Assembly (NCBI GenBank): GCA_017549565.1
Contig: JAFYUI010000006.1
Coordinates: 1 to 64,000, forward strand
Reading direction: 5' to 3'
From: Clostridia bacterium
GTDB lineage: Bacteria > Bacillota > Clostridia > Oscillospirales > Acutalibacteraceae
Length of the DNA stretch: 64,000 nt
Shown: positions 1-8,665 of the stretch, in pieces
How the letters are laid out: every line of letters starts with the position of its first letter
How positions within the stretch are numbered: the first letter of the stretch is position 1
Program-made: the position numbers and the translations under genes
Notes under the pieces: generated by a model
Seen by the model: only the letters and a program-made list of their open reading frames with translations
What the model was told of the DNA's origin: nothing
Databases searched by the model: none

Positions 1-185
1 CCCACATCTGTTAAAATTCCTTTAACCTCATCAAACGGTTGACCATATCTTTGGCTTAAATAACGCATTGAAGCGCCAAGCTCGCCGTCCGGTCCGCCGT
101 ATTGCGAAATTATTATTTGTGCATATTTAGGGTTTTTATTTTTAATATTTACAGGGTACTGTAATTTCTTTTCATATTTCCACAT
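1..185 (-). CDS. cotJC: CotJC spore coat protein / manganese catalase family (partial)
   Basis: N-terminal 61 residues only; the gene runs off the left edge. The protein opens MWKYEKKLQYPVNIK and contains SQYGGPDGELGASMRYL, the N-terminal signature of the CotJC/manganese catalase family, a ferritin-like dimetal protein found in the Bacillus subtilis inner spore coat. The ATG lies 5 bp after the cotJB stop with AAGGAGG just upstream, so it is the third gene of a cotJABC operon. Family assignment rests on sequence memory and on the gene order, which is diagnostic. Catalase activity cannot be judged because the metal ligands are outside the window. Confidence 0.85.
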   Translation of the reverse strand, partial: MWKYEKKLQYPVNIKNKNPKYAQIIISQYGGPDGELGASMRYLSQRYGQPFDEVKGILTDV

Positions 186-190
186 ACTGC

Positions 191-451
191 TTAATCCTCC
201 TTATATTCCCAAGGCCATTTGCCTTTAAGCCATTCCCAACAGCCCTCGGTAGGAGCATCTTCTGCCATAACAAAATACTTGCCGAATTGCTGTTCATATT
301 CTTTAATACATTCGGTGCGTTTATTGCGGTATTCGGTTAAAAGTGCCATTGCCTTGCGGTTGGTGGGGTGGGTATCTAAAAACAAGACAAGCTCGTGAAT
401 TGCAAAATCAAGCGCGTGAATTTTCTTTTTTAATTCGTTTCGGGTGTTCAT
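191..451 (-). CDS. cotJB: CotJB spore coat protein
   Basis: 86 residues. The helical N-terminal part (KKIHALDFAIHELVLFLDTH) and the WEWLKGKWPWEYKED tail match the CotJB family, whose members carry this aspartate/leucine-rich helix and end in a tryptophan-rich motif. CotJB is needed in B. subtilis for assembly of the CotJ proteins in the inner coat; that role is inferred here. The start codon overlaps the cotJA stop by four bases (ATGA), so the two are translationally coupled. Confidence 0.85.
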   Translation of the reverse strand: MNTRNELKKKIHALDFAIHELVLFLDTHPTNRKAMALLTEYRNKRTECIKEYEQQFGKYFVMAEDAPTEGCWEWLKGKWPWEYKED

Positions 452-708
452 TTCATTTTACCCCCATAAAACGGCTTTGTAATATTTGGAAAAAGAGAAC
501 CGTTTGAAAATGCTTCTGCTTCGTTATAAACATAATCAAGCGGTTGCATATTAACAAAAGCCATTGTTAAAACATCGCTGACATCACTTTTGGGTGAGTC
601 AACACAAACATCGGTGTTAAAGCAATTTTCAACTAAACCGTCAGACATTTGTCTTTGCGGTGCAGTTCTGTTATAAAATTCGCTTATATCAAACATTTTT
701 CTATCCAT
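448..708 (-). CDS. cotJA: CotJA-like spore coat associated protein
   Basis: 86 residues, first gene of the cotJABC operon. The C-terminal half carries the CotJA-like pattern LTMAFVNMQPLDYVYNEAEA followed by GSLFPNITKPF; in family members a similar stretch precedes the conserved LFPEL-KPF end. The N-terminal 40 residues are not recognisably conserved. A strong AAAGGAG ribosome site precedes the ATG. The operon is presumably under a mother-cell sigma factor (sigma-E in B. subtilis), but no convincing sigma-E box was found in the upstream gap. Confidence 0.75.
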   Translation of the reverse strand: MDRKMFDISEFYNRTAPQRQMSDGLVENCFNTDVCVDSPKSDVSDVLTMAFVNMQPLDYVYNEAEAFSNGSLFPNITKPFYGGKMK

Positions 709-819
709 TTTTAATCTCCTTTAAGACATTATTCGCTTGTCCGTTAACAGTATATTAAAATATTTGATTTTTGTTACTAAACTTTATGTGATAATAATAC
801 AAAAATAATTAAATTACTA

Positions 820-848
820 TTGTAAATGCTTGATTTTTGTAGTATAAT
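820..848 (+). promoter_or_regulatory. sigma-A promoter of the decarboxylase operon
   Basis: TTGTAA (820-825), 17-bp spacer, TATAAT (843-848). It faces the sodium-pump decarboxylase genes and gives a leader of roughly 65 nt. Confidence 0.7.
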
Positions 849-921
849 AACTGTAAATAGGTGGAAAATTTTTATTTATTTTAAAAACTATTTTTTGGCT
901 TAAGGGAGGTGCCTCAAAAAA

Positions 922-1239
922 ATGTTTGAATCTTTTATTGCAAAAGCCAATTTTGTGGGTAGCGGGTTTGAAATACCCTATACTGTTCTAATTGGTGTTG
1001 GCGCAGTTTTTGCGGGTCTTATTTGCATTGTAATTATGTGCAAAATTGTTGGTCTGTTCTGCGGCACAAAGAAACCCACCGATGACACTGTTAAAAGCAC
1101 TGCAACACCTGTTGCAAACGCTAAACCACAGGTCATTGAAAACCGTCAGGAAATTATCGCCGCTGTTTCTGCTGTTATTGCTGAAGAGCTTGGAACCGAT
1201 GTTTCTGCATTAAGAATTTTGTCATTTAAAAAATTATAA
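922..1239 (+). CDS. Sodium-pump decarboxylase gamma subunit (OadG-like)
   Basis: 105 residues with a single N-proximal membrane helix (about residues 20-45, IPYTVLIGVGAVFAGLICIV), a Pro/Thr/Ala linker and a small soluble C-terminal domain. This is the architecture of OadG/MmdD gamma subunits, which anchor and stabilise the biotin-dependent decarboxylase complex at the membrane. A strong AGGGAGG site precedes the ATG. It is the first of four genes that together encode a full complex. Sequence similarity inside OadG families is low, so the call leans on topology and operon position. Confidence 0.75.
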   Translation: MFESFIAKANFVGSGFEIPYTVLIGVGAVFAGLICIVIMCKIVGLFCGTKKPTDDTVKSTATPVANAKPQVIENRQEIIAAVSAVIAEELGTDVSALRILSFKKL

Positions 1240-1263
1240 TTTTAAGAAAAAGGTGTAAAAATT

Positions 1264-1641
1264 ATGAAAAAATATAATGTTACCGTAAATGGTACTGCTT
1301 ACGAAATTACTTTAGAAGTTGTTGACGCTGCTGATGTTAAAGCAGCTCCCGCACCTGTGGCAGCTCCTGCCCCTGCTGCAGCACCTGCTCCTGTTGCTGC
1401 TCCTGCACCCGTTGCTGCTCCCGCAGGCGGTGAAACTGTTAACAGCCCAATGCCCGGCACAATTCTTTCTGTTAATGTGCAAAACGGCGCTGCTGTTAAG
1501 AAGGGTGATGTTTTAATGATTTTGGAAGCTATGAAAATGGAAAACGAAATTATGTCACCCTGCGATGGTACAATCGCTTCTATAAATGTAAATGCCGGCC
1601 AATCGGTTGAAACCGGCGCTGTTCTTTGCGTAATCGCTTAA
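1264..1641 (+). CDS. Biotin carboxyl carrier protein of the decarboxylase
   Basis: 125 residues: a short N-terminal beta region (1-25), an Ala-Pro linker (about 27-54, repeats of AAPAPV), and a biotinyl domain with the canonical EAMKMEN motif. Lys91 is the predicted biotinylation site. It carries carboxyl groups from the alpha-subunit carboxyltransferase to the membrane beta subunit. In many oadA genes this domain is fused to the C-terminus of alpha; here it is a free protein, as in methylmalonyl-CoA and glutaconyl-CoA decarboxylases. Confidence 0.9.
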   Translation: MKKYNVTVNGTAYEITLEVVDAADVKAAPAPVAAPAPAAAPAPVAAPAPVAAPAGGETVNSPMPGTILSVNVQNGAAVKKGDVLMILEAMKMENEIMSPCDGTIASINVNAGQSVETGAVLCVIA

Positions 1642-1664
1642 TTATCCTTTAAGGAGAAATAAAA

Positions 1665-2918
1665 ATGACAGACGCAATTTTAGAATTTTTAAGGCAAACA
1701 GGTTTTTATTTGCTTGGCGCCGGCTTTTTGCAAGAGGGTTGGAAGTACGCGGTTATGATTACCATTTCGCTTGTGCTTTTGTACCTTGCAATTAAAAAAC
1801 AGTTTGAGCCGTTACTTTTAATCGGTATTGCTTTTGGTATGCTTCTTACAAATCTTCCTGGTGCCGGTCTTTATAACGAGGCACTTTGGTCCGAATTCAT
1901 GACCGAAGGCAGTAAGTATTACCATGATTACGGTCATATTCTTTCAAACGGCGGTCTTTTGGACTTTCTTTATATAGGTGTTAAAACTTGTATTTACCCC
2001 TGCCTTATCTTTATAGGCATTGGCGCTATGACCGACTTTGGTCCCCTTATTTCAAATCCAAAATCACTTCTTTTGGGTGCAGCTGCACAGGTTGGTATTT
2101 TTGCCACCTTTGCCGGTGCAAAATATTTGGGCTTTAACGGTTTAGAATCTGCCTCGGTTGGTATTATCGGCGGCGCTGACGGCCCAACCGCTATCTTCGT
2201 GGCATCAAAATTAGCGCCACATATTTTAGGACCAATCGCTGTTGCTGCTTACAGCTATATGGCACTTGTTCCTGTAATTCAGCCCCCTATTATGAAGCTT
2301 CTCACCACTAAGAAGGAACGCGAAATTGTTATGAAGCCCCTTCGTCAAGTTTCAAAAACCGAAAAGATTTTGTTCCCAATTATCATTACAATTTTCGTTG
2401 CATTGCTTGTTCCCTCTGCTACACCACTTGTTGGTTGCTTAATGCTTGGTAACCTTTGGAAAGAATGCGGCGTGGCTGAACGCCTTTGCAAAACCGCTCA
2501 AAACGAGCTTATGAACATTGTTACCATCTTCCTTGGTATTTCGGTTGGTGCTACCGCTACTGCAGGCACATTCCTTAATACCGAAAGACAGCTCGTTAAC
2601 ATTGGTGGCACTGAAATCAATATGCTTCGCCTTCCCACAGTTGAAATAATTGTTTTAGGCGTTGTTGCATTTGGTGTTGCTACCGCTTGCGGTGTTCTTT
2701 TTGCTAAGTTTATGAATCTTTTCACAAAGAACAAAATCAATCCGCTTATTGGCTCGGCAGGTGTTTCTGCAGTTCCTATGGCTGCCCGTGTTTCACAAAT
2801 GGTTGGTCAAAAAGCAAACCCATCAAACTTCTTGCTTATGCATGCTATGGGCCCGAATGTTGCAGGTGTTATCGGTTCGGCTATCGCTGCCGGTGCGCTT
2901 ATAGCTATATTCGGATAA
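1665..2918 (+). CDS. oadB: Sodium-translocating decarboxylase beta subunit (OadB-like)
   Basis: 417 residues, polytopic membrane protein. It contains the family motif [12 protein letters not shown] (Asp172 in GADGPT corresponds to the sodium/proton-binding aspartate of characterised OadB) and the C-terminal [19 protein letters not shown] segment, also part of the ion path. It decarboxylates carboxybiotin and couples this to Na+ export. Size and topology are normal for OadB/MmdB/GcdB. It lies 23 bp after the biotin carrier with its own AAGGAGA site. The family alone does not tell which acid is decarboxylated. Confidence 0.92.
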   Translation: MTDAILEFLRQTGFYLLGAGFLQEGWKYAVMITISLVLLYLAIKKQFEPLLLIGIAFGMLLTNLPGAGLYNEALWSEFMTEGSKYYHDYGHILSNGGLLDFLYIGVKTCIYPCLIFIGIGAMTDFGPLISNPKSLLLGAAAQVGIFATFAGAKYLGFNGLESASVGIIGGADGPTAIFVASKLAPHILGPIAVAAYSYMALVPVIQPPIMKLLTTKKEREIVMKPLRQVSKTEKILFPIIITIFVALLVPSATPLVGCLMLGNLWKECGVAERLCKTAQNELMNIVTIFLGISVGATATAGTFLNTERQLVNIGGTEINMLRLPTVEIIVLGVVAFGVATACGVLFAKFMNLFTKNKINPLIGSAGVSAVPMAARVSQMVGQKANPSNFLLMHAMGPNVAGVIGSAIAAGALIAIFG

Positions 2919-2930
2919 AGGAGAATTTAA

Positions 2931-4325
2931 ATGAACAAAAAATTATTTATAACCGATACCATTTTGCGTGACGCGCACCAATCACAAGCCGCCACCAGAA
3001 TGAAAATCGAAGATATGATTCCCGCTTTGGAACGCCTTGATGAAATTGGCTATTGGTCACTTGAATGTTGGGGCGGCGCTACATTCGACGTTTGTATGCG
3101 CTTTTTAAACGAAGACCCGTGGGAACGCCTTCGCACACTTAAAAAATATATGCCCAACACCAAGCTTCAAATGCTTTTCCGTGGCCAAAACATCCTTGGC
3201 TACAAGCATTATGCAGATGATGTCGTTGATTCGTTTGTTGGAAAATCAATTGAAAACGGTATTGAAGTTATCCGTATTTTTGACGCACTTAACGACACCA
3301 GAAACCTTGAACAAGCAATTAAAAGCTGTAAAAAATACGGCGGTATTTGTGAGCCCGCTTTAAGCTATACCGAAAGCCCCGTTCATAACGAGGAATATTT
3401 TGTAAAGCTTGCAAAAGAGCTTGAACAAATGGGCGCTGATGTTATTTGCATTAAGGATATGGCAAACTTGCTTTTACCTTTTGATGCTTATTCGCTTGTT
3501 AAAAAGCTTAAAGAAAATGTAAAAGTTCCAATCCACCTTCATACCCACAACACAACAGGTACAGGTGATATGACCTATTTAATGGCTGCACAAGCAGGCG
3601 TTGATATTGTTGACACCGCATTGTCACCATTGGCAAACGGTACTGCACAACCCGCAACTGAAGCATTGGTTGCAACCCTTAAGGGTACCGCACGCGACAC
3701 AGGGCTTGACCTTAATAAATTAAGCGATGTTGCTGCTCACTTCCGCGGTGTTGCCGATAAAATGAAGGCCGACGGCATTTTAGACCCCAAGGTTTTAAAT
3801 GTTGACACCAAAACCCTTATTTATCAAGTGCCCGGCGGTATGCTTTCTAATATGCTTTCACAGCTTAAGCAAGCCGGTAAGGAAGATAAGTATTACGATG
3901 TTCTTGCCGAAGTTCCGCGTGTTCGTAAGGACTTTGGTTATCCTCCACTTGTTACCCCCACAAGCCAAATTGTCGGCACACAAGCAGTTATGAATGTAAT
4001 TGCCGATGAAAGATATAAAATGGTTCCCAAAGAATCAAAAGGTCTTTTAAAGGGCGAATATGGCCGTTTACCTGCAGAGGTTAATGAGGATGTTCGTAAA
4101 AAGTGCATTGGCGATGACGAGGTTATAACCTGCCGTCCTGCCGACCTTATCGAGCCCGAGCTTAAAAAATACAAGACCGAGCTTGAAGCAAAGGGTCTTG
4201 GCAATGGCTCTACCGAAGATGTATTAAGCTATGCTCTATTCCCACAGGTAGCAGAAAAATTCTTTAAGGTGCGTGATGCTGAAACAATGCCCCGTAACCT
4301 TATTGTTGAAGATTTGTCTATCTAA
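2931..4325 (+). CDS. oadA: Oxaloacetate decarboxylase alpha subunit / pyruvate carboxylase B-like carboxyltransferase
   Basis: 464 residues: a DRE-TIM metallolyase carboxyltransferase domain (DTILRDAHQSQ near the N-terminus; IKDMANLL with catalytic Lys175; HLHTHNTTG with metal-binding histidines) followed by the conserved PYC/OADA domain. It transfers the carboxyl group of oxaloacetate to biotin. The usual C-terminal biotinyl domain is absent; the protein ends after NLIVEDLSI, and the carrier is the separate protein two genes upstream. With that carrier and the beta and gamma subunits it should form a primary Na+ pump converting oxaloacetate to pyruvate. A hairpin terminator closes the operon. 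Confidence 0.9.
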   Translation: MNKKLFITDTILRDAHQSQAATRMKIEDMIPALERLDEIGYWSLECWGGATFDVCMRFLNEDPWERLRTLKKYMPNTKLQMLFRGQNILGYKHYADDVVDSFVGKSIENGIEVIRIFDALNDTRNLEQAIKSCKKYGGICEPALSYTESPVHNEEYFVKLAKELEQMGADVICIKDMANLLLPFDAYSLVKKLKENVKVPIHLHTHNTTGTGDMTYLMAAQAGVDIVDTALSPLANGTAQPATEALVATLKGTARDTGLDLNKLSDVAAHFRGVADKMKADGILDPKVLNVDTKTLIYQVPGGMLSNMLSQLKQAGKEDKYYDVLAEVPRVRKDFGYPPLVTPTSQIVGTQAVMNVIADERYKMVPKESKGLLKGEYGRLPAEVNEDVRKKCIGDDEVITCRPADLIEPELKKYKTELEAKGLGNGSTEDVLSYALFPQVAEKFFKVRDAETMPRNLIVEDLSI

Positions 4326-4329
4326 TTTT

Positions 4330-4367
4330 AAAAGCGTATCAAACCTAATGTTTGATACGCTTTTTTT
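4330..4367 (+). terminator. Intrinsic terminator of the decarboxylase operon
   Basis: Perfect stem AAAGCGTATCAAAC / GTTTGATACGCTTT with a 5-nt loop, followed by a T run; directly after the alpha-subunit stop. Confidence 0.92.
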
Positions 4368-4368
4368 G

Positions 4369-5271
4369 TTAAATTATCGTCGCAAGAGTTAGCATCTCTC
4401 GAGCTTTTAGATATATTTCTTCAGCATTTTCAGCGGGTAATGGGTTTTTCCCTAGTCCCATTTCAAAGGTGAATGCAGGGCGATTAAACCTTTCTATAAA
4501 CCAGTCCTTAAATCCGCCGCCATCCGCAATAGAAATGGGTACATCAAGCGCATAACCTGATGCCGTTGCAAATATTTCGGCAATACGCTTAGACCTTTGG
4601 GGTGTATTCTCACCAAATTTCCAATAAATTACTTCACCCTGTGTATGTAGTGCCACAGCATGCCTAATTTGCACCTTTTTGCAAAGGTTAACTATTGCTT
4701 TTGTTTCTGGCTCGCTTTCGGGCTTTGGCCCGCCGTAACGGGTTGGTGCAGGGCCATAAATACCCAAATTTCGCTCTTTTTCACGCAGGTTGCACCAATC
4801 AGCATCAAAGTTGTGGTTTATATCAACACCACGAAAGTTTGCGTTCCACCTTGTAAAATCGCTTTTGCAAAGCCGTGAAATGCGGTCTGCATCCCCGCCG
4901 CAAGCAACCTTGCCAAGCAATGATATATCACAACCGTCTGGGTTGACACAGGGCACAAAAATAGCGCCTCTACCGCTTAAACCCCTAATTGCATTTACAC
5001 CCTCTATCGAAAGGTCGTTTTTAATTGAAAAGGCCAAATCCTCTAAAAACATTAAAAGAATTGTCGAGGTTATGCGTTCCATTCCGTGATATGCCGCAGT
5101 TATTAAGCTGTACTGCTCTGCCGAGCCGATTTTTAACGCCGTAATTTCCTTTCCCATACAGCTTTTGCCAATAACCATTCGCTTTATAAACGGGTATTCC
5201 TTGCATATTTCATCAATTAGCTTTTGCCTTGCAAAAAAATCATATTCCATTGGTTTTACTATTGCTTTCAT
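4369..5271 (-). CDS. M14 family zinc carboxypeptidase, gamma-D-Glu-diaminopimelate peptidase-like
   Basis: 300 residues from the ATG at 5271. A GTG three codons upstream lies inside the ribosome site AGAGGTG and is rejected. Zinc ligands are His62 and Glu65 (AAYHGMERI) and the histidine of HAVALHTQGE; the catalytic glutamate is in FTFEMGLGKNPL. NPDG and the HNFDADW segment are typical of bacterial M14C enzymes that cleave gamma-D-glutamyl-diaminopimelate bonds in peptidoglycan peptides. There is no signal peptide, so a cytoplasmic role (muropeptide recycling) or a forespore/mother-cell role is more likely than secretion. Substrate is inferred from the family. Confidence 0.85.
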   Translation of the reverse strand: MKAIVKPMEYDFFARQKLIDEICKEYPFIKRMVIGKSCMGKEITALKIGSAEQYSLITAAYHGMERITSTILLMFLEDLAFSIKNDLSIEGVNAIRGLSGRGAIFVPCVNPDGCDISLLGKVACGGDADRISRLCKSDFTRWNANFRGVDINHNFDADWCNLREKERNLGIYGPAPTRYGGPKPESEPETKAIVNLCKKVQIRHAVALHTQGEVIYWKFGENTPQRSKRIAEIFATASGYALDVPISIADGGGFKDWFIERFNRPAFTFEMGLGKNPLPAENAEEIYLKAREMLTLATII

Positions 5272-5320
5272 TTTAAACACCTCTTTTTAATTATATTAAA
5301 AAATGATGATTAAAATGAAT

Positions 5321-5347
5321 AAAAAAGTGGAGTCTTACGACTCCACT
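5321..5347 (-). terminator. Intrinsic terminator after the 5352-6416 gene
   Basis: Stem AGTGGAGTC / GACTCCACT with loop of 4; on the minus strand it is followed by TTTTTT. It ends the minus-strand transcript of the two preceding genes. Confidence 0.9.
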
Positions 5348-5351
5348 AAAA

Positions 5352-6416
5352 TTATTTTGAAGGTGTTTGCATATCAATAACCTTTAACGAATTGCCAACC
5401 TTTTCAATATAAACATATTTATCAAAATAGTCTTTATATGTTCTTTGACCCAGCTTTAAAATATGTGTAAATTTTACACGACAGCTGTAAAGATTATCGG
5501 TATATTTATGTGCTTCTGAAAATGAAATATCCTCAAAATCATAACCTGTATGTGTCCAAACCCAAAGTTCGGTTTTTCTTACATAGTTATAAAATTCGGT
5601 TGAGGTATCAAAATAGTGTGAAATACTTCCAAGAGATGCATCCTCTTGCATGAATTTGGCATAGCCCTGACTTGCATTTAAAGCGTGGTTTTTAAGGGTT
5701 TCAAGCTCGACAGCTTCCATACCCTGTGCAACGGTGCAAACGCCGTTGTTATCACTAACCGCAACCTCACTGCCATCAGCACGATATGCTTTAATTTCCA
5801 TCTTGTCAGAAATTAAATTTTCAAGCTTTACGGTTTGAAGTGTGGTTACATTTTTGTCCCCAATTTTATCGGTTAAAATTTTTGGGAGTGCATTATCAAT
5901 GCGGTCCTCTTTTTTAACCTCAATACCGTTTATAACAAGCTTAATATCAGACGGTACATGAATTTCATATTTTTTACAAATACTGCTGTCAAGCTCGGCA
6001 ACACCGACAACATAACCCTTTATGCCATATTCGCCGCTTTTTTCGGCTTTTTTAAGATAAAAGGTTAAAAGGTTGTTATCTCCCGCCTTAATGTTATATA
6101 CCTCAGTATAACCGTCGCGCTTTTTACCGGATGAACCAATAGATAGCTCTTTATCTTCAACAATTTTCTTAAAAACATCGTTTACGATATTTTTGTTTTC
6201 ATAAGCCGAAAGCGGAATATCAAATTCTTCAATAGCGCCGCTTAAATCGCCTTTTTGCAAATATTCGGTAACAATTTTATCCATAAGACCTGTTGGCTGT
6301 GCTGCTTCAAACACACCTAAAACAGAATAAAGAACAAAAAGACCTGCAATAAGCAAAACTAAAAATACCGCAATAACGGAAAAATAAATTTTATAAAATA
6401 ATGGTTTATTTTTCAT
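5352..6416 (-). CDS. Membrane-anchored extracytoplasmic protein of unknown function
   Basis: 354 residues. One N-terminal membrane helix (about residues 9-33, YFSVIAVFLVLLIAGLFVLY) with no cleavage or lipobox motif, then a soluble region presumably outside the cell. The last ~100 residues (aromatic-rich, ending VYIEKVGNSLKVIDM) look like an NTF2/SnoaL-type cone fold, judged by eye only. It starts 3 bp after the stop of the glycosyltransferase-glycosidase fusion gene, so the two are co-transcribed and probably work on the same polymer. I do not recognise the family. Confidence 0.75.
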   Translation of the reverse strand: MKNKPLFYKIYFSVIAVFLVLLIAGLFVLYSVLGVFEAAQPTGLMDKIVTEYLQKGDLSGAIEEFDIPLSAYENKNIVNDVFKKIVEDKELSIGSSGKKRDGYTEVYNIKAGDNNLLTFYLKKAEKSGEYGIKGYVVGVAELDSSICKKYEIHVPSDIKLVINGIEVKKEDRIDNALPKILTDKIGDKNVTTLQTVKLENLISDKMEIKAYRADGSEVAVSDNNGVCTVAQGMEAVELETLKNHALNASQGYAKFMQEDASLGSISHYFDTSTEFYNYVRKTELWVWTHTGYDFEDISFSEAHKYTDNLYSCRVKFTHILKLGQRTYKDYFDKYVYIEKVGNSLKVIDMQTPSK

Positions 6417-6419
6417 TTT

Positions 6420-8585
6420 CTATTCCTCCGTAACGATAAAGCAGGTTGGTAAGCGGCGAGGTGTTGTAAATGCCTTATATTGATTTACAAGACCCTGCTT
6501 TTGATATGTGTCAAACTTGGAGGTATCCAAATTATAAACATTATAATAATCACGATAGTACATCATTGCTGAAGAGCCACCGTCAAGCATACCTGCACTA
6601 ACAACGCCATATTCAACCAAAATATCAATAACATCATTTCGGGTAGCGCCGATACTGCTGGCACTTCTACCATCGGTTACAAGCATAATAACTGTGCCGT
6701 CAGCACGCTGACCGATAGCAGTACGCTGTGCAGCACCAAGGTTTCCGTCGCCATAGTGAAGATTAACCTTGCCAATGCTGCCGTCTTCCTTAGTAGAGTG
6801 GTCGATAAGCAAATTACCTGTTTGGAAGCAAACCGCATCACGAATACCAAGCTTTTCGGCCTTTTCAACCGTCATACCCTCGTAGCAAACAAATTTATTA
6901 TCCTTTGTAAAGCCCATAAAGGTACGGCTTCCGTTACCGCCCCAAACCTTTTTGCCAAAGGAATAAGTAAGGCCCATTGGTTGTGCGCCATTGCCCTGTC
7001 CGCCTGTGTCGGCAAATTCACCTGCATTTATAACCGCAAGTGCATTATATTTTTCAGCGAAATCGAAAATACGCTTGCCACCTGTGGCAGAGGCAAAGTT
7101 TTCGCTTGAAACACCTACATTTACTCGTTTAGGGTCCTTAACCATTAAAAGATATGCCTTAAAGTTTGGCTTTTGAATAAAGATAAGCTTTGTGCCGTTT
7201 TTAGCATCCTTCCACTCATCCCCATCGGTAGAGTCAACATATTGGTCAACATCAATACTGTCGGTGCTAATTTTATGACTGTTATCAACTATTTCCTTAA
7301 CCTTTTCTTTTGAAAGGAACAGCCCCGGTACCCATTTTGTTGCACTTGCCTGCATAGCAGAAAGCACCAACATATCACGCATTGTTTCACTTGGGCCGTA
7401 TGACACAACAAAGCCGGCCGAAAAAGCAGTAATAATTACAAGCAAAAGCGCTGTACCAACCGAAATTAGTGAACGGTTAATAACATTTTTAACTGTAAGC
7501 TTTTTCTTTGGTGCGTCGGTCTTTTCTTCAGACTTATTTGCAGTGCTGAAAACCCAAGTTTGCTGAATACGATAGCTTATAAAGAAAAGCACCATATCAA
7601 CAATTAACTTTATAACTGTTTTGATTTCGGGATTTTTAGAAAGAAGTACAGATAAAAGCGTCACCAAGCCGGCGGATATAAGCATTTGCGGTATTGCCAA
7701 CAAATAATAACGAACAACTGCTTTTTTAGAACTGCCTTCAAAATCAAAAACCGATTTGCGATTTATTGTAAAGTTTGTAAAAGATGAAACAGCCCTTGCA
7801 ATAACAGTAGAAAGTAAAACACCGAAATTGCAGAACTTACTTAAAATGTAAAAAATCAATAAATCAATAACAGAAGAAGCAACAGAGCTTACTAAAAAGC
7901 CCAAAATAAAACTGTAAACTCTTATAGAATCTCTAACAGTTTTAAAATGCGATTCGTGTTTACCCTCTTCTTCATAAAGGGTTTGGATAGTCACCTCGTG
8001 CATTTTAATGCCCGTTTGCTTGAATTTTAAAAGCATATTGGTTTCATATTCAAACCTGTCGCCTTTTACTGTAAGTAAAAACGGTAAATGCTCTATCGGA
8101 AAACCGCGAAGCCCTGTTTGAGTATCGGAAATTTTAATGCCACATAAAAGTTTAAAAACGCGTGAAGTGGTTTTATTACCAAAACGACTTCTTTTAGGCA
8201 CTTGCGGAAGTGAAAAATCACGGCAACCCAAAACAACTTTGTCTTTTTGCTCTAAAAGTGCTTCGGCACATTTTTTAACATCCTCAGGTGCGTGCTGACC
8301 ATCCCCGTCAACGGTAATAACACCCTTTAAGGTTGTTGAAAACTTTAAGATAAACTTAAATGCAGTTTTAATTGCGGCGCCTTTACCCTTATTGTAAGAA
8401 TGTCTTAAAACAATGAAATTATTTTCCTTATCAGTTTCGGGGAAATTACCTTGATGTGCGGCATCGCTGCCGTCATCCACAATTATGAAATTTTTAAAGC
8501 CAACCGCTTTAAGCCCCTCTACCGTTTTCATAAGCTTTTCATCAGGGTTAAGCGAGGGTATTAAAATGCAAATTTCATTAAACAT
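6420..8585 (-). CDS. Three-domain fusion: GT2 glycosyltransferase - GtrA membrane domain - phosphodiester glycosidase
   Basis: 721 residues. Residues 1-225 form a GT2 (dolichol-phosphate mannose synthase-like) transferase with LIPSLNPDEKL, IIVDDGSD and VDGDGQHAPED. Residues ~225-350 are a four-helix GtrA domain, the usual partner of lipid-phosphate sugar synthases. After another membrane helix near 375-395 comes an extracytoplasmic NAGPA-type domain (about 480-720) with AVINAGEFAD, AQRTAIGQR, MLVTDGRS and GMLDGGSSAMMYY. The first half would build and flip a lipid-linked sugar; the last would cleave a sugar phosphodiester outside. The ATG has only a poor ribosome site. Natural substrate is unknown. 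Confidence 0.88.
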   Translation of the reverse strand: MFNEICILIPSLNPDEKLMKTVEGLKAVGFKNFIIVDDGSDAAHQGNFPETDKENNFIVLRHSYNKGKGAAIKTAFKFILKFSTTLKGVITVDGDGQHAPEDVKKCAEALLEQKDKVVLGCRDFSLPQVPKRSRFGNKTTSRVFKLLCGIKISDTQTGLRGFPIEHLPFLLTVKGDRFEYETNMLLKFKQTGIKMHEVTIQTLYEEEGKHESHFKTVRDSIRVYSFILGFLVSSVASSVIDLLIFYILSKFCNFGVLLSTVIARAVSSFTNFTINRKSVFDFEGSSKKAVVRYYLLAIPQMLISAGLVTLLSVLLSKNPEIKTVIKLIVDMVLFFISYRIQQTWVFSTANKSEEKTDAPKKKLTVKNVINRSLISVGTALLLVIITAFSAGFVVSYGPSETMRDMLVLSAMQASATKWVPGLFLSKEKVKEIVDNSHKISTDSIDVDQYVDSTDGDEWKDAKNGTKLIFIQKPNFKAYLLMVKDPKRVNVGVSSENFASATGGKRIFDFAEKYNALAVINAGEFADTGGQGNGAQPMGLTYSFGKKVWGGNGSRTFMGFTKDNKFVCYEGMTVEKAEKLGIRDAVCFQTGNLLIDHSTKEDGSIGKVNLHYGDGNLGAAQRTAIGQRADGTVIMLVTDGRSASSIGATRNDVIDILVEYGVVSAGMLDGGSSAMMYYRDYYNVYNLDTSKFDTYQKQGLVNQYKAFTTPRRLPTCFIVTEE

Positions 8586-8623
8586 AATTAAACCTCAAAA
8601 ATTCAGTATTTAAACGCTCAAAA

Positions 8624-8647
8624 GCGATAGCCCGCAGGGGCCATCGC
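8624..8647 (-). terminator. Probable weak terminator after prs
   Basis: GC-rich stem GCGATGGCCC / GGGCTATCGC on the minus strand, followed by only TTTTG. It separates prs from the downstream fusion gene; read-through is likely. Confidence 0.55.
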
Positions 8648-8665
8648 CAGTGAGACAAAATATAA

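Noticed and set aside
709..819. sigma-E promoter for cotJABC
   Set aside because: AT-rich sequence holds partial matches only; nothing convincingly fits the sigma-E -35/-10 pair with correct spacing.
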